DNA of 7,409 bases, taken from assembly GCA_012270695.1 (NCBI GenBank), contig JAAXHV010000020.1, forward strand, positions 1 to 7,409, given 5' to 3'. Positions within the stretch are counted from its first letter, which is position 1; the number at the start of each line of letters is the position of its first letter. Below, in pieces: positions 4,306 through 7,409 of this stretch. Under the pieces are notes generated by a model. That model saw nothing but the letters and a program-made list of their open reading frames with translations. It did no database searches and was not told the origin of the DNA. The stretch is from Gammaproteobacteria bacterium. GTDB lineage: Bacteria > Pseudomonadota > Gammaproteobacteria > Eutrophobiales > Eutrophobiaceae. Made by a program: the position numbers and the translations under genes.

Positions 4306-5529
4306 ATGCATGGCGTCCAAACATCCGGATTGAAGCCGGATTGGCAATTACCCGTTCCCTCACCACCGGCCCGGGAGCACAGTCATCAGCTCACCGGGCT
4401 GATCCGGGAGGAGATTCACAATAACGGCGGGAGCATCAGCTTTGAGCGTTATATGGAAATGGCACTGTATGAGCCAGGCTGGGGCTATTACAGCGCCGGG
4501 GCAAGCAGGTTTGGCGAATCCGGGGATTTTATTACTGCCCCCCACGTCTCCCCCTTGTTTTCCCGTTGTATTGCCAGGCAGTGCCGGCAGGTGCTGGCAG
4601 CCATGTCCTCATGCGACATCCTCGAAACAGGCGCGGGATCGGGGATCATGGCACAAGACCTGCTGCTGGAGTTGGAGGCGCTTGGTAGCTTGCCGGAACG
4701 CTATCTCATACTGGAAACCAGTGCGGATTTACGCGCGAGACAGAAGGGATTATTTGCTTCCCGGTTTCCTCATTTGCTGCCGCGCATAACCTGGCTGGAG
4801 ACATTGCCCGAACAACCCCTTGACGGGGTCATCATCGCCAATGAAGTGATGGACGCCCTGCCGGTAACGCGGTTGTTGCTGGATAAGGGGGTATTGCACG
4901 AGTTATGCGTAGGCCATGATGGAGATGACTTTTATTTGATTGCGGCGCCGCGTCCGGTTGATCATGTTCATACATACTGGGAAAAAGTTGCCGATTACCT
5001 GCAGACGCCACTTCCCGAGCCCTACGAAACGGAGATAAACTTGCGGCTCGATGCCTGGATCAGGTCTGTGAGCACGACACTGAACCGGGGAGTTATGTTG
5101 TTGATCGATTACGGATATCCAAGATACGAGTATTACCACCCGCAGCGAGACAAAGGCACTTTGCTTTGCCATTACCGGCACCGTTCCCATGATAATCCGT
5201 TTCTTTACCCCGGATTGCAGGATATCACGGCGTCCGTGGACTTCACCACACTGGCGCAGTCGGCTCTTGAGAACGGGATGCAGTTGGCAGGGTATACCAG
5301 CCAGGCCCATTTTCTCATCGGCTGCGGCCTGCCCGAAATAGCCGCGGCAGTGCAAGACGGCAAGGACTGCCCTGAACCCGCCGTGTCCGCGCAGGTAAAG
5401 CGACTCACCCTGCCGGGGGAAATGGGTGAACGCTTCAAGGCCATCGCCTTTACCAGGAATTTCACGGAGGCATTGATGGGGTTTGAATTCGCCGACCAGC
5501 AGGAGCGACTCTGGAGGAGGAATACATAG
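4306..5529 (+). CDS. MidA/NDUFAF7-family SAM-dependent methyltransferase
   Basis: This is a class I SAM-dependent methyltransferase of the DUF185/MidA family (Methyltransf_28). Mitochondrial members (NDUFAF7, MidA) methylate an arginine of the complex I subunit NDUFS2 and are needed for complex I assembly; a matching bacterial role on NuoD is inference. From the ATG at 4306 the protein has 407 residues, close to family length. Visible motifs: SFERYMEMALYEPGWGYY (45-62), GDFITAPHVSPLFS (73-86), SAM-binding ETGAGSG (107-113), ANEVMDALP (178-186), LIDYGYP (266-272) and LQDITASVDFT (304-314). The frame is open further upstream to a TTG at 4210, but that extension shows no family similarity. Neither start has a good Shine-Dalgarno sequence. 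The stop codon abuts the uppP start with no gap, which suggests co-transcription. Confidence 0.9.
   Translation: MHGVQTSGLKPDWQLPVPSPPAREHSHQLTGLIREEIHNNGGSISFERYMEMALYEPGWGYYSAGASRFGESGDFITAPHVSPLFSRCIARQCRQVLAAMSSCDILETGAGSGIMAQDLLLELEALGSLPERYLILETSADLRARQKGLFASRFPHLLPRITWLETLPEQPLDGVIIANEVMDALPVTRLLLDKGVLHELCVGHDGDDFYLIAAPRPVDHVHTYWEKVADYLQTPLPEPYETEINLRLDAWIRSVSTTLNRGVMLLIDYGYPRYEYYHPQRDKGTLLCHYRHRSHDNPFLYPGLQDITASVDFTTLAQSALENGMQLAGYTSQAHFLIGCGLPEIAAAVQDGKDCPEPAVSAQVKRLTLPGEMGERFKAIAFTRNFTEALMGFEFADQQERLWRRNT
5513..5520 (+). promoter_or_regulatory. Ribosome binding site deciding the uppP GTG start
   Basis: GGAGGAGG lies inside the last codons of the MidA-like gene, with 9 nt between it and the GTG at 5530. 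It is the strongest Shine-Dalgarno in the window and supports the GTG start directly after the upstream TAG. Confidence 0.8.
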
Positions 5530-6321
5530 GTGGATGTCCTGCACTCAATTATCCTGGGTTTGCTGCAGGGGCTTACCGAGTTCCTGCCCATCAGCAGTTC
5601 GGCCCACCTCATCCTGTTGCCGGAATTGATGGACTGGACAGACCAGGGTCTGCTGTATGACGTTGCCGCGCATTTCGGCAGCCTGTTGGCGCTGCTGATC
5701 TACTTCAGGAAAGACTTGGAGAAGATGACCGCAGGCTGGGTCAGGTCATTCAACAGCGGGCGTAATGCCGAAGCAAACCTGGTCTGGTTCCTGATCATCG
5801 CCACCTTGCCGATCTGCCTGGCCGGTCTGTTGTTTCATGATATGACCGGCCTCTTGCGCGACCCCTTGATCATTGCCGGCGCGACAGTTCTGTTCAGTCT
5901 GCTGCTCTGGTGGGCGGACGGTTATGGTGGACGCCAGCGCAGCCTCGATGACTTCCGCTTAAGGGATGCCATAGTGATAGGCTTGTTTCAGGCATTAGCC
6001 ATGGTCCCCGGCACGTCACGCTCGGGCATTACGATCACCGCAGGATTGCTGCTCGGCTTGAACAGGGAAGCTGCCAGTCGTTTTTCCTTCATGCTGGCAA
6101 TCCCCACCATCCTGCTGGCATCGGGTTATGAACTGCTGAACGTAAGCTTATCCGCAATTCAAGTGGATTGGACTGCCCTGTTCACGGTCACGGCCGTTTC
6201 GTTTGTCAGCGCCTATGCAACAATACATTTTTTCCTCAAACTCGTAGAGCGCACCGGTATGTTGCCTTATGTCATCTACCGGCTGTTCCTGGGCGCCATT
6301 TTATTCGCACTGTTCTCATAG
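5530..6321 (+). CDS. uppP: Undecaprenyl-diphosphatase UppP (BacA)
   Basis: UppP is a polytopic inner-membrane phosphatase that converts undecaprenyl diphosphate to undecaprenyl phosphate, the lipid carrier for peptidoglycan and other envelope glycans; extra copies give bacitracin resistance. The 263 residues match the family. The N-terminal motif LQGLTEFLPISSSAHL (12-27) with catalytic Glu17, the histidine-containing DVAAHFGSLLA segment (44-54), and the second catalytic loop PGTSRSGITITAGLLLGLNR (160-179) with Arg164 are all present, and several hydrophobic spans separate them. Translation starts at GTG 5530, set by the strong upstream ribosome binding site and by the conserved N-terminus (DVLHSIILGLLQGLTEF). 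It follows the MidA-like gene directly. In E. coli uppP lies next to folB; here folK, the reductase and the methyltransferase separate them. Confidence 0.97.
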   Translation: MDVLHSIILGLLQGLTEFLPISSSAHLILLPELMDWTDQGLLYDVAAHFGSLLALLIYFRKDLEKMTAGWVRSFNSGRNAEANLVWFLIIATLPICLAGLLFHDMTGLLRDPLIIAGATVLFSLLLWWADGYGGRQRSLDDFRLRDAIVIGLFQALAMVPGTSRSGITITAGLLLGLNREAASRFSFMLAIPTILLASGYELLNVSLSAIQVDWTALFTVTAVSFVSAYATIHFFLKLVERTGMLPYVIYRLFLGAILFALFS

Positions 6322-6480
6322 CCTGTTTTCCACTTCGATTGCCATTGCGAACTGTTAAACCGCTGCCCTGAAACGCGCCGGCCTGACAGCAATACATGCG
6401 GCGATTGTCATTGGAACTGTGTTGGCATTAAAGTGGTCATTATGATTCGTTAGTTGCATTTTGTATCTTTTATTGCCATA
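6322..6480. other. Spacer between uppP and the ATPase gene
   Basis: No gene or clear terminator is visible in these 159 nt; no stem followed by a T-run was found after the uppP stop. The right half (from about 6420) is AT-rich and holds a candidate promoter for the downstream gene. Confidence 0.4.
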
Positions 6481-6482
6481 AT
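6454..6482 (+). promoter_or_regulatory. Candidate promoter of the AAA/DUF4143 gene
   Basis: TTGCAT (6454-6459) and CATAAT (6477-6482) are separated by 17 nt; they match at 3 of 6 and 5 of 6 positions. Transcription would start near 6489, after the first ATG (6481) and just before the in-frame ATG at 6493. If real, translation would start at 6493 with almost no leader. Neither ATG has a Shine-Dalgarno sequence. Confidence 0.3.
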
Positions 6483-7409
6483 GCGTCTAAAAATGGCGAT
6501 TCAAAGAACATTTTTCCGTCAACCGTCAGGACATTTTTTCCTTTTCGGGCCACGCGGTACTGGTAAAAGCACCTGGCTTCGCATGGCTTTCCCATCAGCC
6601 GTGTGGGTGGACCTGCTGGCGCCAGACGAACAGCGGCATTATGCGGCGCGGCCGGAGCGCTTGCGTGAACTGGTAGCCGCGACATCCGACGGTGCTGACG
6701 TGGTGCTCGACGAAGTGCAACGGGTTCCCGAACTCCTTACGGTCGTCCATCAACTCATTGAGGAACCCGGTGGGCCACGTTTTGTTCTCACCGGTTCCAG
6801 TACGCGTAAACTCAAGCGTAGCGGCGTTGACCTGCTTGCCGGCCGCGCGCTGGTTCGGATAATGCACCCCTTCATAGCGGCCGAACTCGGCGATCGTTTT
6901 GATCTGTTCGCGGCCCTGAAGTTTGGCCTGCTGCCCCTGGTCTGGGATGCCGGAGACCCGGCCGATACCTTGCGTGCCTACGCCGGGCTGTACGTTCAGC
7001 AGGAGATTCAAAGCGAAGGCATGGTAAGAGACCTTGGCGCTTTTCATCGTTTCCTGGAAGCAATCAGCTTCTCTCATGGTTCGGTCCTCAACGTCAGCGA
7101 AATAGCCCGAGAGTGCGCAGTGAGTCGGAAGACGGTTGAAGGTTTCGTCGAGATTCTGGAGGATCTGTTGCTGGCTTTCCGCCTGCCAGTCTTTACCCGG
7201 CGCGCTCGTCGGGCAGTCACGGCACATCCGAAGTTCTTCTTCGCTGACACCGGAGTGTTTCGCTCGCTGCGACCGGCTGGCCCGTTAGACCGACCTGAGG
7301 AGGCCCGCGGCGCGGCGCTTGAAGGATTGATCGCGCAACACATTCGGGCATGGCTGGACTACTCGGGCGCGGCCGCAAAGTTGTACTTCTGGCGGACGCG
7401 CGCCGGCGC
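6481..7409 (+). CDS. AAA_14/DUF4143 family ATPase, 3' end cut by window edge
   Basis: The frame is open from ATG 6481 to the window end: 309 codons with no stop. It encodes an ATPase of the AAA_14 plus DUF4143 type, whose biological role is not established. Visible in order: Walker A GPRGTGKS (23-30), Walker B VVLDEVQ (74-80), a sensor-like VLTGSSTRKL (102-111) followed by LLAGRA (118-123), then the DUF4143 part with a winged-helix-like segment (LNVSEIARECAVSRKTVEGFVEIL, about 203-226), PKFFFADTGVF (250-260) and LYFWRTRAG (301-309). In this family an EVDFV-type acidic motif usually follows next, so the window ends just before the C-terminal domain's conserved end; about 60 to 90 residues are missing. 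It looks intact so far. It may start at Met5 (6493). It follows uppP by 159 nt and is not a usual partner of the upstream genes, so it probably belongs to accessory DNA. Confidence 0.88.
   Translation, partial: MRLKMAIQRTFFRQPSGHFFLFGPRGTGKSTWLRMAFPSAVWVDLLAPDEQRHYAARPERLRELVAATSDGADVVLDEVQRVPELLTVVHQLIEEPGGPRFVLTGSSTRKLKRSGVDLLAGRALVRIMHPFIAAELGDRFDLFAALKFGLLPLVWDAGDPADTLRAYAGLYVQQEIQSEGMVRDLGAFHRFLEAISFSHGSVLNVSEIARECAVSRKTVEGFVEILEDLLLAFRLPVFTRRARRAVTAHPKFFFADTGVFRSLRPAGPLDRPEEARGAALEGLIAQHIRAWLDYSGAAAKLYFWRTRAG

Noticed and set aside
4903..5612. Long minus-strand open frames of 213 and 135 codons
   Set aside because: They are antisense to the MidA-like and uppP genes, whose motifs are unambiguous.
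6441..6446. TATGAT as a -10 with TTGGCA at 6422-6427
   Set aside because: The spacer is only 13 nt, too short for a sigma-70 promoter.
6595..7227. 210-codon minus-strand open frame
   Set aside because: It lies entirely antisense to the ATPase frame, which has clear Walker motifs; the antisense product shows no recognisable family and reflects high GC.

Overview
The window looks like chromosomal housekeeping DNA from a proteobacterium, most likely an environmental gammaproteobacterium with moderately high GC. Two things suggest this: the gene order rpsU | tsaD | plsY | folB | folK ... uppP, whose core (divergent rpsU/tsaD, divergent plsY/folB, uppP close by) is typical of Gammaproteobacteria, and the close match of each protein to Gammaproteobacterial family motifs. 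The species cannot be named from sequence alone.

Layout, left to right. (1) 1-103: the region downstream of rpsU, with one copy of a REP-like repeat. (2) 104-319 (-): rpsU, ribosomal protein S21. (3) 320-659: a divergent intergenic region with an imperfect tandem repeat (397-520) and probable promoters for both flanking genes. (4) 660-1667 (+): tsaD, the t6A tRNA-modification enzyme. (5) 1668-1845: a convergent intergenic region rich in hairpins, including a second copy of the REP-like repeat. (6) 1846-2439 (-): plsY, glycerol-3-phosphate acyltransferase. (7) 2551-2907 and 2909-3403 (+): folB and folK, a tightly coupled folate pair. (8) 3404-3478: a convergent spacer built from a heptamer tandem array inside a long inverted repeat. 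(9) 3479-4210 (-): a PTR1/FolM-type pteridine reductase. (10) 4306-5529 (+): a MidA/NDUFAF7-type methyltransferase, followed without any gap by (11) 5530-6321 (+): uppP, undecaprenyl-diphosphatase. (12) 6322-6480: a spacer. (13) 6481 to the window end (+): the first part of an AAA_14/DUF4143 ATPase, which looks like an accessory gene and is cut by the window edge.

How the genes work together. rpsU and tsaD serve translation (30S initiation and ANN-decoding tRNA modification). plsY and uppP serve envelope building (first acyl step of phospholipid synthesis, and recycling of the undecaprenyl carrier). folB, folK and the convergent pteridine reductase form a local tetrahydrofolate/pterin cluster. 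MidA is possibly linked to respiratory complex I, by analogy with its mitochondrial homologue.

I found no convincing new multi-gene system. The parts that ordinary annotation would not explain are the intergenic repeats: the roughly 75-nt-period tandem repeat upstream of tsaD, the REP-like family after rpsU and tsaD, and the heptamer/inverted-repeat spacer between folK and the pteridine reductase. The truncated ATPase at the right edge may mark the start of an accessory region outside the window.
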